Shown: piece by piece, positions 9,130 through 16,741 of the stretch
Position numbering within the stretch: the first letter of the stretch is position 1
Layout of the letters: each line of letters opens with the position of its first letter
DNA from: Photobacterium ganghwense
GTDB lineage: Bacteria > Pseudomonadota > Gammaproteobacteria > Enterobacterales > Vibrionaceae
NCBI RefSeq assembly: GCF_003025595.1
Contig: NZ_PYMI01000001.1
Span: 682,001-746,000, forward strand
Direction of reading: 5' to 3'
Length of the DNA: 64,000 bases
Program-made: the position numbers and the translations under genes
Notes under the pieces: generated by a model
The model's input: only the letters and a program-made list of their open reading frames with translations
Databases searched by the model: none
What the model was told of the DNA's origin: nothing

Positions 9130-9735
9130 TTACAGATCGTCAGTGTGAGCAGACAGGTATTTAGCGACACCTTCTGGTGACGCGTTCATCCCTTCTTTTC
9201 CTTTTTCCCACTGCGCCGGACACACTTCACCGTGCTCTTCGTGGAATTGTAGCGCATCGACCATACGCAGCATTTCGTCGATATTACGCCCCAGAGGTAG
9301 ATCATTCACGACTTGATGACGCACAATACCGTGTTTATCAATCAGGAATGAACCACGGAAAGCCACACCGGCTTCCGGATGTTCAACATCGTACGCCTGG
9401 CAGATTTCATGCTTGGTATCAGCCACCAGCGGATATTGGACAGCACCGATACCGCCGTCTTCCACCGCCGTGTTACGCCAAGCATTGTGGGTGAACTGTG
9501 AGTCAATCGATACGCCAATCACTTCCACGCCACGTGCTTTGAACTCGTCGTATCGCTTATCAAAAGCGATCAACTCAGATGGGCATACGAAAGTGAAATC
9601 CAGTGGATAGAAGAAAAGAACAGCCGGCTTGCCTTCAATGTGCACATTCAGGTTGAAACGCTCAACAATCTCACCGTTACCCAATACAGCAGCGGCAGTA
9701 AAATCAGGGGCAGGACGGCCTACAAGTACGCTCAT
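9130..9735 (-). CDS. Typical 2-Cys peroxiredoxin (AhpC/TSA family)
   Basis: Thiol peroxidase that reduces hydrogen peroxide and organic peroxides in the cytoplasm. The start at 9735 (MSVLVGRPAPDF) is preferred because GGAG lies 7-8 nt upstream; an earlier in-frame start exists at 9747. The 201-residue product carries the peroxidatic Cys in FYPLDFTFVCPSELIAF and the resolving Cys in HGEVCPAQWEKG, and GGIGAVQYPLVAD as in the Prx1/AhpC subfamily. No ahpF neighbour is present, so the reductant is probably thioredoxin or an AhpF elsewhere. It is divergent from an NhaC-type transporter gene; the shared 320-bp region must hold both promoters. Confidence 0.93.
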   Translation of the reverse strand: MSVLVGRPAPDFTAAAVLGNGEIVERFNLNVHIEGKPAVLFFYPLDFTFVCPSELIAFDKRYDEFKARGVEVIGVSIDSQFTHNAWRNTAVEDGGIGAVQYPLVADTKHEICQAYDVEHPEAGVAFRGSFLIDKHGIVRHQVVNDLPLGRNIDEMLRMVDALQFHEEHGEVCPAQWEKGKEGMNASPEGVAKYLSAHTDDL

Positions 9736-10055
9736 AACAAACTCCATGTTGAAAACGCCGGGCAGATAAACGCAGCCGGCAGAGTGGTTAGTCAGCCGTT
9801 ATAACGCTATGATCTAACGACTGGTTCTAGATAATGTTCTGGCTGAACCAGTATAGGCAGACCATGATGACAACGATAAGACATGGCGCACAGATAAAGA
9901 AATTTGCCGCGAATATGAATTTTTACTCGACATGTTGTCATTTTTCAGCAAACTGATCGTTTTTGAGCAAAAAGCCAAAAATAAATAAGAAATACTGCAT
10001 ACCTTTGCAGTAACACGTAATTTTATGACATACACAACGGACGGATCTTAAGTAT
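9736..10055. other. Divergent promoter region, peroxiredoxin / transporter (320 bp)
   Basis: AT-rich from about 9880. No gene seen. I could not pick out a reliable OxyR or other operator. Confidence 0.4.
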
Positions 10056-11378
10056 ATGAACCCTGTAGTGATATCGGTATGCGTAATGCTTTTGCTCGCA
10101 CTGATGCGGGTAAATGTTGTTGTCGCGCTTACCTTCAGTGCCATACTCGGCGGTCTGATTGGCGGACTACCCCTGGCTGAAACGATCTCTGCCTTTGAAG
10201 GCGGCTTAGGTGACGGAGCAACAACCGCGCTAAGTTACGCAATGCTGGGCACCTTTGCCGTAGCCATTTCCCGTTCAGGCATCACAGATGTTCTGGCGCA
10301 AAAAGTCATTACCCGTATTAGCGGCCACCATAATGCGGCGGCGGCAACCGGCGTTAAATATTCCGTTCTTACCATTCTTGTGCTGTTAGCCATCTCTTCT
10401 CAGAACGCGATCCCGGTACATATTGCTTTCATTCCGATTGTCATCCCGCCCCTGCTGCATGTTTTTGCCAAGCTGAAGCTGGATCGTCGTCTGATCGCCT
10501 GTGTACTGACTTTCGGCCTGGTGACTCCGTACATGGTGCTGCCGCTGGGCTTTGGCGGTATCTTCCTAAACAACATCCTGCTGAAAAATCTGCATGACAA
10601 CGGTCTGGATGTCAGCGCGGCTCAGGTACCTTACGCGATGCTGTTACCGGCGATGGGGATGGTGTTTGGCCTGCTGCTGGCCGTGTTTGTCAGCTACCGC
10701 AAGCCACGTGAATACTCGGAAGAGAAAATCCTGGCCAACGAGCCTGAACACGCCACCATTAACATGCACCATGTGTATATCGCCATGGTTGCCATTGTAG
10801 CCGCGTTGGGTGCTCAGGTGTTCAGTGGCTCAATGATCATCGGTGGTTTGATTGGCTTTATGGTGTTTACGTTCGCCGGTGTGATTAAGTGGAAAGAAAC
10901 CCACGATGTGTTCACTAAAGGTGTTCACATGATGGCGATGATTGGTTTCATCATGATTGCTGCGGCTGGCTTTGCTTCAGTGATGAAAGCCACAGGCGGC
11001 GTAGAAACGCTGGTCAGCTCTCTGGCAGACGTCATTGGCGACAACAAACCGATGGCAGCTCTGCTGATGCTGGTTGTGGGTCTGCTGGTAACTATGGGTA
11101 TCGGCTCATCATTCTCGACGATTCCGATTCTGGCCACTATTTATGTGCCGCTGTGTCTGACTTTCGGCTTCTCACCGCTGGCAACCGTTGCGCTTGTAGG
11201 TACTGCTGCCGCGCTGGGTGACGCGGGGTCCCCGGCTTCAGACTCTACATTGGGTCCGACATCTGGCCTTAACGCTGATGGGCAGCACGAGCATATATGG
11301 GAAACCGTCGTACCGACATTCATCCACTATAACCTGCCGCTTATTGCATTTGGTTGGCTGGCGGCCATGGTGCTGTAA
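10056..11378 (+). CDS. NhaC/YuiF-type sodium-coupled transporter
   Basis: Polytopic inner-membrane protein of 440 residues with about ten to twelve hydrophobic segments. The N-terminal part ([24 protein letters not shown] cut to its pattern: two hydrophobic runs around [11 protein letters not shown]) and the [19 protein letters not shown] loop near residue 390 match the Na+/H+ antiporter family with the extra N-terminal domain, of which B. subtilis YuiF, annotated as a histidine permease, is a member. Real substrate therefore unclear: Na+/H+ exchange or Na+- or H+-linked amino acid transport. Monocistronic, with a UUCG-loop terminator. Unrelated in detail to the NhaC gene at 14933. Confidence 0.82.
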   Translation: MNPVVISVCVMLLLALMRVNVVVALTFSAILGGLIGGLPLAETISAFEGGLGDGATTALSYAMLGTFAVAISRSGITDVLAQKVITRISGHHNAAAATGVKYSVLTILVLLAISSQNAIPVHIAFIPIVIPPLLHVFAKLKLDRRLIACVLTFGLVTPYMVLPLGFGGIFLNNILLKNLHDNGLDVSAAQVPYAMLLPAMGMVFGLLLAVFVSYRKPREYSEEKILANEPEHATINMHHVYIAMVAIVAALGAQVFSGSMIIGGLIGFMVFTFAGVIKWKETHDVFTKGVHMMAMIGFIMIAAAGFASVMKATGGVETLVSSLADVIGDNKPMAALLMLVVGLLVTMGIGSSFSTIPILATIYVPLCLTFGFSPLATVALVGTAAALGDAGSPASDSTLGPTSGLNADGQHEHIWETVVPTFIHYNLPLIAFGWLAAMVL

Positions 11379-11427
11379 TCTCAGCGACACTAACCAAATC
11401 ATCCGTTCCCTCATGAGGGGATCAGAC

Positions 11428-11453
11428 AAAAAGACCGCTTCGGCGGTCTTTTT
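11428..11453 (+). terminator. Terminator of the YuiF-type transporter gene
   Basis: Stem AAAAAGACCGC / GCGGTCTTTTT closed by the stable TTCG tetraloop and followed by further T. Confidence 0.92.
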
Positions 11454-11484
11454 TCTTTCACCGGCTTATTGCCCTGCAGATAAA

Positions 11485-11510
11485 CAAAAACCCCGGCCAT
11501 TTGGCCGGGA
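11485..11510 (-). terminator. Terminator of grxD
   Basis: On the minus strand CCCGGCCA and TGGCCGGG form a hairpin followed by GTTTTTG, 27 bp beyond the grxD stop codon. Confidence 0.85.
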
Positions 11511-11536
11511 TTTCAGTTGCGTTCAGCAATAATGCC

Positions 11537-11875
11537 TTATTCGGCAGCGGCACCGTCACGGCGCTCAGCAGCTTCTTTGATCAGCGGCTGAAGTTCACCT
11601 TTCTGGAACATCTCAATGATGATGTCGCAACCGCCAATCAGTTCACCTTCAACCCATAGCTGTGGGAAAGTCGGCCACTGTGCGTAAGCAGGCAGTTCAG
11701 CACGGATATCTGGGTTTTGCAGGATATCGACGTAGGCAAACTTCTCACCACAAGCCATCAGTGCTTGAGAAGCTTGAGAAGAAAAGCCACAGCTAGGCAG
11801 TTTTGGTGAGCCTTTCATGTACAACAGAATTGGGTTTTCGGCAATCTGCTGCTTAATTTTGTCGATGGTTTCCAT
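11537..11875 (-). CDS. grxD: Monothiol glutaredoxin Grx4
   Basis: CGFS-type glutaredoxin of 112 residues that binds and transfers 2Fe-2S clusters, often with BolA partners, rather than acting as a classical disulfide reductase. The active site is in [15 protein letters not shown]; the glutathione-binding [17 protein letters not shown] segment is present. A good ribosome site (AGAGGA) precedes the ATG at 11875. It is divergent from sodB, the order also known in V. cholerae. The Ala-rich tail DGAAAE is not part of the fold. Confidence 0.96.
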   Translation of the reverse strand: METIDKIKQQIAENPILLYMKGSPKLPSCGFSSQASQALMACGEKFAYVDILQNPDIRAELPAYAQWPTFPQLWVEGELIGGCDIIIEMFQKGELQPLIKEAAERRDGAAAE

Positions 11876-12181
11876 AGCTTCCTCTTACGACTTGCTTATA
11901 AGTTAAATATATCAGTCCCTCATTCTACTTTGTCAGCCAGGAGAAAAACAGGACTTAATTATAGGGTTATTCAAGACCGAACTTTTTTACCCCGAACACT
12001 TTTAATAAAGAAAAAAGTTGCTAAAATGATTTCAAAGTCGCAAACGGCCCTTTACCTTAAAATTATAGTTATTCAGGTACCGCGGTCCTTTCGATGTGAG
12101 TCAGTTTCAAAAAAGTTGGCTGATGCCGACTGGAAGCAATGTCGAGGGGATATCCCCCAAACCAAAATGGAGAACCGAGCA
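11876..12181. other. Divergent region grxD-sodB (306 bp)
   Basis: Holds both promoters and the sodB leader. The sodB frame stays open upstream to 11930, but that part has no start with a ribosome site and low-complexity translation, so I treat it as non-coding. A 12-bp perfect palindrome GGGGATATCCCC lies at 12146-12157, 25 bp before the sodB start. Confidence 0.45.
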
Positions 12182-12766
12182 ATGGCATTTGAACTACCAG
12201 CTCTACCTTATGCAATCAACGCTCTTGAGCCGCACATCTCTCAAGAAACTCTTGAGTACCACCACGGCAAACACCACAACACTTACGTGGTTAAGCTGAA
12301 CGGTCTGATCGAAGGTACTGAGCTAGAAAACCAATCTCTGGAAGAAATCATCAAGACTTCTACTGGCGGCGTTTTCAACAATGCAGCTCAAATCTGGAAC
12401 CACACTTTCTACTGGCACTGCCTGAGCCCAAATGGTGGCGGTGAGCCAACTGGCGAAGTGGCTGACGCTATCGTTAAAGCGTTTGGTTCTTTCGAAGAGT
12501 TCAAAGCGAAGTTCACTGACGCAGCAATCAACAACTTCGGTTCTTCTTGGACTTGGCTGGTGAAAAAAGCTGACGGTTCTCTGGACATCGTTAACACGTC
12601 TAACGCTGGTACTCCTCTGACTGAAGAAGGTGTAACTCCAGTTCTGACTGTTGACCTGTGGGAACACGCTTACTACATCGACTACCGCAACCTGCGTCCA
12701 GACTACATGAGCGCGTTCTGGGCTCTGGTTAACTGGGAATTCGTTGCGAAAAACCTGGCTGCTTAA
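12182..12766 (+). CDS. sodB: Superoxide dismutase, iron type
   Basis: Cytoplasmic Fe-superoxide dismutase, 194 residues from the ATG at 12182, with GGAG 10 nt upstream. Metal ligands are in [13 protein letters not shown] (His), [10 protein letters not shown] (His), and [14 protein letters not shown] (Asp and His); [11 protein letters not shown] is typical of the iron form. Codon use is strongly biased, as expected for a highly expressed gene. It is divergent from grxD and ends in a strong terminator. In relatives sodB is controlled by Fur and the RyhB small RNA; I could not confirm such sites in the leader. Confidence 0.97.
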   Translation: MAFELPALPYAINALEPHISQETLEYHHGKHHNTYVVKLNGLIEGTELENQSLEEIIKTSTGGVFNNAAQIWNHTFYWHCLSPNGGGEPTGEVADAIVKAFGSFEEFKAKFTDAAINNFGSSWTWLVKKADGSLDIVNTSNAGTPLTEEGVTPVLTVDLWEHAYYIDYRNLRPDYMSAFWALVNWEFVAKNLAA

Positions 12767-12810
12767 TCTGCCCGGTTAACAACGTATCCCGAGTCTGTTT
12801 CAGACTCTCT

Positions 12811-12835
12811 AAACGCCTGCCTTGTGCAGGCGTTT
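12811..12835 (+). terminator. Terminator of sodB
   Basis: Stem AAACGCCTGC / GCAGGCGTTT with loop CTTGT. Just before it a second small hairpin GAGTCTG-TTT-CAGACTC lies at 12791-12807. Confidence 0.88.
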
Positions 12836-12956
12836 TGTTTTCTGCCCAGCCAGAACCTATTGGCTTTCTTCCCTCGTGCACACGGGCTGTTTTTTCTCTT
12901 TTCCCCGCCGCTCCCGTTTATTCCCGCTATAACGTTGCCGCCAAACAGCAGGCATA

Positions 12957-12987
12957 AAAAAACGCCTGCCAAGGGCAGACGTTTTTG
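12957..12987 (-). terminator. Terminator of asd
   Basis: On the minus strand AAAAACGTCTGCC pairs with GGCAGGCGTTTTT (one G-U pair) around a 4-nt loop, followed by T; about 45 bp beyond the asd stop codon. Confidence 0.9.
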
Positions 12988-13030
12988 GTGTTTGTGAACC
13001 AACCTTGCTTTCGGCAGGTTGTTCTGGCAC

Positions 13031-14149
13031 TTAGTGTTTTTCAGCCAGAATAATACGCAGCGTACGACGCAGCGGCTCCGCAGCACCCCACAGAAGCTGA
13101 TCACCAACGGTGAATGCATTCAGGAAGTCGTCGCCCATGGCCAGTTTGCGCAGACGCCCGACTGGCACAGTCAGCGTACCGGTTACTTTCGTCGGGCTCA
13201 GTTCTTGTGCTGTGATATCGCGATCGTTCGGGATCACTTTCACCCAATCGTTGTGAGATGCGATGATTTCTTCAATCTCGTCCAGCGGCACATTTTTCTT
13301 CAGTTTCAGCGTCAGTGCCTGGCTGTGACAACGCATTGCGCCGATACGTACGCAAGTACCGTCGATAGCAATCGGGTTGCTTTCCGTACCCAGGATCTTG
13401 TTGGTTTCTACCGAACCTTTCCACTCTTCTTTGCTCTGGCCGTTGTCGCGCTTAACGTCGATCCACGGAATCAGAGAGCCCGCCAGCGGTACACCAAATT
13501 CTTGGGCAGGGAAGTTTGAAGAGCGCATGACCTCAGCCACTTTACGGTCGATATCCAGAATAGAGGTAGATGGATCAGCCAGCTCACTTGATACTGCGTC
13601 ATTGATCACGCCCATCTGGCTGATCAGTTCACGCATGTTCTTGGCACCGGCACCTGACGCCGCCTGATAGGTTTGCGCCGTCATCCACTCAACCAGACCG
13701 GCTTTGTACAGACCGCCAACAGCCATCAGCATCAGGCTGACAGTACAGTTACCGCCTGCAAACGTGGTCACCCCTTTGTGCAGACCCTGAACCATTTGAT
13801 CGTAGTTCACAGGATCCAGCGCAATGATGGCATCATCTTTCATTCGCAGCGTTGACGCGGCATCAATCCAGTAGCCTTTCCAACCAGCCTGGCGTAGCAG
13901 CGGGTACACCTTCTCGGTATAGCTGCCACCCTGACAGGTAATGATAGCGTCCAGTTTTTTCAGACTCTCGATATCAAACGCGTCCTGAAGGACACCGGCA
14001 TCTTTACCAAAATTTGGGGCAGGAATCCCAATCTGGGAGGTAGAAAAGAAAACCGGCTCAATCAGATTGAAATCACCTTCTTCTACCATGCGCTGCATTA
14101 GGACAGAGCCCACCATACCGCGCCAACCCACTAAGCCTACTTTCATCAT
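13031..14149 (-). CDS. asd: Aspartate-semialdehyde dehydrogenase
   Basis: NADP-dependent enzyme that makes aspartate semialdehyde, the branch point to lysine, diaminopimelate, methionine and threonine; needed for cell-wall synthesis. The 372-residue product shows the nucleotide-binding start [20 protein letters not shown], the substrate-binding [18 protein letters not shown], and the catalytic Cys in [13 protein letters not shown]. Start chosen at the ATG at 14149 because GGGAG lies about 10 nt upstream; a GTG at 14155 and an ATG at 14146 are alternatives. It is divergent from an NhaC-type carrier over nearly 800 bp; the same pairing occurs in V. cholerae. The leader contains a strong hairpin (14207-14243). 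Confidence 0.96.
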   Translation of the reverse strand: MMKVGLVGWRGMVGSVLMQRMVEEGDFNLIEPVFFSTSQIGIPAPNFGKDAGVLQDAFDIESLKKLDAIITCQGGSYTEKVYPLLRQAGWKGYWIDAASTLRMKDDAIIALDPVNYDQMVQGLHKGVTTFAGGNCTVSLMLMAVGGLYKAGLVEWMTAQTYQAASGAGAKNMRELISQMGVINDAVSSELADPSTSILDIDRKVAEVMRSSNFPAQEFGVPLAGSLIPWIDVKRDNGQSKEEWKGSVETNKILGTESNPIAIDGTCVRIGAMRCHSQALTLKLKKNVPLDEIEEIIASHNDWVKVIPNDRDITAQELSPTKVTGTLTVPVGRLRKLAMGDDFLNAFTVGDQLLWGAAEPLRRTLRIILAEKH

Positions 14150-14206
14150 GTGCACAACACTCCCTGATCATTTCCTATCGGTTGAACTATCGAAAACATC
14201 ATTTCA

Positions 14207-14243
14207 CTGGCATGACGTTGTCGATAGCAGTAACGACAGCCAG
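14207..14243 (-). promoter_or_regulatory. Hairpin in the asd leader
   Basis: CTGGC/GCCAG and TGTCG/CGACA form two stacked 5-bp stems with a 7-nt bulge on one side and a 10-nt loop, about 60-95 bp upstream of the asd start. It may be a leader control element; no known class recognised. Confidence 0.4.
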
Positions 14244-14772
14244 CCCTCATCTATATTAATTTCAGCCCCGAAACACAAGTAATTTATGCACCGGCGCTGT
14301 AAGAAAAATCACTTCAGTGTAATGGAATTACTCGGCGAGATCATTTCCCTGGTGTTCAACTGCTGCAAATTCATGCTTTCAATTGTCGAGATTTGCGGGC
14401 CAGAAATCAGCCACATCTGGATCAAACAACCACCGAAACAAATGATAATGAACAAAAACATAGCCAATAATCAAAAAATGCAACGTAACATCATAAATTT
14501 AACTCATCACTTTTTTTGATCATTTCAACACACACTGATAACCTATAAAAGAAAATACAGGCGATATTTTAATCTGAATTATTAGATAAAAATTATCTTT
14601 AAAACTGCAAACACAGGGAAATACACAAAAGGACACAACTAATATCCACAGTTAAAAAACAACCAAAACACAACATTCACACGCAAAATTAACATTAATT
14701 TAAATAGTATTTATGTTTTTTTAAGTGTTTTATCGAAGTGGTTGGATGAGCTCACAGAAAGTGACATTTTCT

Positions 14773-14893
14773 ATCGCCGCACCTCCAGCAATCGGCTAGA
14801 GTAGCGGCGATTTAACGTTGGCACCTATATTGGGCATCCTGCCATAAGAATTATTAAATACCTGCCTCCAATTATTACAAGCAAACAGGAGGC
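14773..14893 (+). promoter_or_regulatory. Structured leader of the NhaC-type gene
   Basis: Three hairpins in a row: ATCGCCGC/GCGGCGAT (14773-14780 with 14804-14811), TGGCA/TGCCA (14819-14823 with 14840-14844) and GCCTCC/GGAGGC (14864-14869 with 14888-14893). The third covers the AGGAGG ribosome site of the small reading frame at 14901. A second CCTCC at 14782-14786, in the loop of hairpin 1, could pair with the same site. This looks like a translational switch; the ligand, if any, is unknown. Confidence 0.5.
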
Positions 14894-14900
14894 TGCTTTT

Positions 14901-14936
14901 ATGTACAGGTTCGAACTTACAAGGTTAGAAGTATGA
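14901..14936 (+). CDS. 11-residue upstream peptide coupled to the NhaC-type gene
   Basis: Reading frame MYRFELTRLEV with a consensus ribosome site AGGAGG 8 nt upstream. Its stop codon TGA overlaps the ATG of the transporter gene (ATGA), the classic arrangement for translational coupling. The transporter has its own weaker site (AAGG, 8 nt before its ATG). The AGGAGG is part of a predicted hairpin, so folding could control both frames. The peptide is a leader candidate; I infer no function for its sequence. Confidence 0.55.
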   Translation: MYRFELTRLEV

Positions 14937-16378
14937 ACACACAGACTGTGAAACTACCATCGCTGACACAGGTTGTTATCGCGCTTGGTATCTTTCTTGC
15001 GCTGGCATTTTCGTTCACCGCTAAACTAGATCTACCAATCCAGCTGGCACTTTATATCGGCTGGTTTGTCATTATGTTGCTTGGTCTCAAGCTTGGTCAC
15101 GATTACAAATCGCTGGAAAAAGCGGCAACTCAAGGTATCGCTAACGGTCTTGGCGCTGTCCTTATCCTGCTTGCCGTGGGGGCGCTGGTCGGCACCTGGA
15201 TTGCCGGTGGTATTGTTCCGACGATCATCTACTACGGCCTGAAAGCCATTCACCCGTCTATCTTCCTGCTGGCAACCATGCTGATCTGTTCCATGACAGC
15301 TCTGGCTACCGGTACTTCATGGGGTGCGGCCGGTACAGCCGGTATCGCTATGATGGGGATTGGTCAGGGGCTGGGAATTCCGGCACCAATGACTGCCGGT
15401 GCGGTTCTGTCAGGCTGTTACTTCGGTGACAAAATGTCTCCGCTGTCTGACTCCGTGATCCTGGCATCTTCAATGTCTAACGTTGAAATCGTGGAACACA
15501 TCAAAGGCATGCTGCCAATCGCACTGATCAGCTACGTGATCACCGGTATCCTGTTTACGGCTGTGGGTTTCCACTACGCCGGTAACGTGGACATGTCACA
15601 GGTTGAATCTGTGATCACCGCGATGGAACAACAGTTTGTGATTTCTCCTTTCTCCTTTGTCCCTGTGATTATCGTGCTGGCGCTGCTGGCAATGCGCATG
15701 CCTTCATTCCCGGTGATTTCCTTTGGTTCACTGCTGGGTATTGCCTGGGCGGTACTGATTCAGGACATGGATCCACTGGTTGCCTTTAATACTGCATGGG
15801 CACCATTCTCGATTAACTCTGGTGTAGACTTCATCGATGCCATCCTAAACCGCGGCGGCATGTCATCCATGCTGGGCTCAGTGGCTGTTATCGTATTCGG
15901 TCTGGGCTTTGGTGGCCTGCTGGATAAAGTCGGTGTTCTGCAAACCATCGCTAAAATGTTCGAGAAGCGTGTTAACTCTGCAGGCAGCCTGTCAGTGTCG
16001 ACGATCGCAACAGCGTTTCTGGGCAACGTATTTGGCTCGGCGATGTATGTATCGCTGATTCTGACGCCAAAAATCTGTGCCAAGAACTACGACCGTCTGG
16101 GCTTCCAGCGTAAGAACCTGTCCCGTAACGCCGAATTTGGCGGTACGCTGACATCAGGCATGGTGCCTTGGAGTGACAACGGCATCTACATGGCGAGTAT
16201 TCTGGGTGTTGCCACCTTCTCATACGCACCGTTCATGTGGCTGAGCTTCGTCTGTATTCTGGTAACCATCATCTCGTCTTACATGGGCTGGTTTGTTGAC
16301 CGCTGCCCACCAAAAGCCATTGATGAGCCAGAAGAAGACGAACAGACTGCGGTAACCGGTCAGCAGCAGACGGCATAG
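14933..16378 (+). CDS. nhaC: NhaC-family Na+/H+ antiporter or sodium-coupled carrier
   Basis: Inner-membrane carrier of 481 residues with about eleven hydrophobic segments. Family signatures seen: GTSWGAAGTAGIAMMGIGQGL region (split here: GTSWGAAGTAGIA, then MMGIGQGLGIP), CYFGDKMSPLSDSVILASS, and GTLTSGMVPWSDNGIYMA, which are typical of NhaC. The C-terminal tail is acidic and Gln-rich. Exchanges sodium for protons or imports a solute with sodium; the conserved position beside asd makes an aspartate-family amino acid a possible substrate, which is inference. Start fixed by the ATGA overlap with the upstream peptide. Confidence 0.9.
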   Translation: MNTQTVKLPSLTQVVIALGIFLALAFSFTAKLDLPIQLALYIGWFVIMLLGLKLGHDYKSLEKAATQGIANGLGAVLILLAVGALVGTWIAGGIVPTIIYYGLKAIHPSIFLLATMLICSMTALATGTSWGAAGTAGIAMMGIGQGLGIPAPMTAGAVLSGCYFGDKMSPLSDSVILASSMSNVEIVEHIKGMLPIALISYVITGILFTAVGFHYAGNVDMSQVESVITAMEQQFVISPFSFVPVIIVLALLAMRMPSFPVISFGSLLGIAWAVLIQDMDPLVAFNTAWAPFSINSGVDFIDAILNRGGMSSMLGSVAVIVFGLGFGGLLDKVGVLQTIAKMFEKRVNSAGSLSVSTIATAFLGNVFGSAMYVSLILTPKICAKNYDRLGFQRKNLSRNAEFGGTLTSGMVPWSDNGIYMASILGVATFSYAPFMWLSFVCILVTIISSYMGWFVDRCPPKAIDEPEEDEQTAVTGQQQTA

Positions 16379-16414
16379 TCGCCCACTGCACCAGACCAAC
16401 CCGGTTAAGAGAGA

Positions 16415-16439
16415 AGAGCGCCATCAGGCGCTCTTTTTA
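16415..16439 (+). terminator. Terminator of nhaC
   Basis: Stem AGAGCGCC / GGCGCTCT with loop ATCA and a following T run, 37 bp after the stop codon. Confidence 0.92.
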
Positions 16440-16653
16440 TTGGCCTGATAAGACTTTGTGTGCTGATGAAATCAGGCACTCTTTCCCCCTCTCTGGTTCA
16501 TTTTTCGCACCTGTCACTCCGCTCCGCTCCCAACACTCAGAGTTCCATCTGTGTTCCAATGGCTTCGCTGCAATTACCGGATACCCCTAAAGCGTTAATT
16601 TCGCTGTTTACCCCCACATAAGTTATATCTGATATATATCTTTATATTCATCC

Positions 16654-16667
16654 CTGATCTTGATCAA
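16654..16667 (+). promoter_or_regulatory. FNR-type box of hcp
   Basis: CTGATCTTGATCAA matches the consensus TTGAT-N4-ATCAA at 9 of 10 positions. Its centre (16660.5) is exactly 41.5 bp before the start predicted from the -10 hexamer TATTCT, the usual place for FNR-activated class II promoters. Confidence 0.75.
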
Positions 16668-16705
16668 TGATCGCACCTGGTTATCACCGTATTCTCACCC
16701 CCATA

Positions 16706-16728
16706 AAGATGCAATACAAATACACCTT
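16706..16728 (+). promoter_or_regulatory. NsrR-type box of hcp
   Basis: Half sites AAGATGCAATA and AAATACACCTT, separated by one base, fit the 11-1-11 NsrR operator pattern. It lies just after the predicted transcription start, a place suited to repression. NsrR is the nitric-oxide-sensing repressor of hcp in many gammaproteobacteria. Confidence 0.65.
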
Positions 16729-16741
16729 TAAGGATGCAACG

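Larger units (their letters stand above)
14150..14932. other. Long divergent region asd-nhaC (783 bp)
   Basis: No convincing protein gene except the 11-codon frame at 14901-14936. 14400-14730 is very AT-rich, as expected for promoters and nucleoid-protein binding. A hairpin lies in the asd leader; a chain of three hairpins precedes the transporter. I checked for the lysine riboswitch core on both strands, because asd and some NhaC carriers can be lysine-controlled, and did not find it. Confidence 0.55.
16379..16741 (+). other. Intergenic region nhaC-hcp with the hcp promoter (363 bp)
   Basis: Holds the nhaC terminator and, from about 16610, an AT-rich promoter for hcp with FNR and NsrR candidate sites. 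A -10 candidate TATTCT lies at 16690-16695, predicting a start near 16702. Confidence 0.6.

Noticed and set aside
11930-12181. N-terminal extension of SodB
   Set aside because: Fe-SOD begins at MAFELP; upstream sequence has no ribosome site and would place 84 odd residues before the fold.
14286-14519. 77-codon plus-strand frame as a gene
   Set aside because: No ribosome site, AT-rich low-complexity end, lies in a promoter region.
14156-14932. Lysine riboswitch for asd or nhaC
   Set aside because: I searched both strands for the AGAGGTGC-type core and the conserved helices and did not find them.
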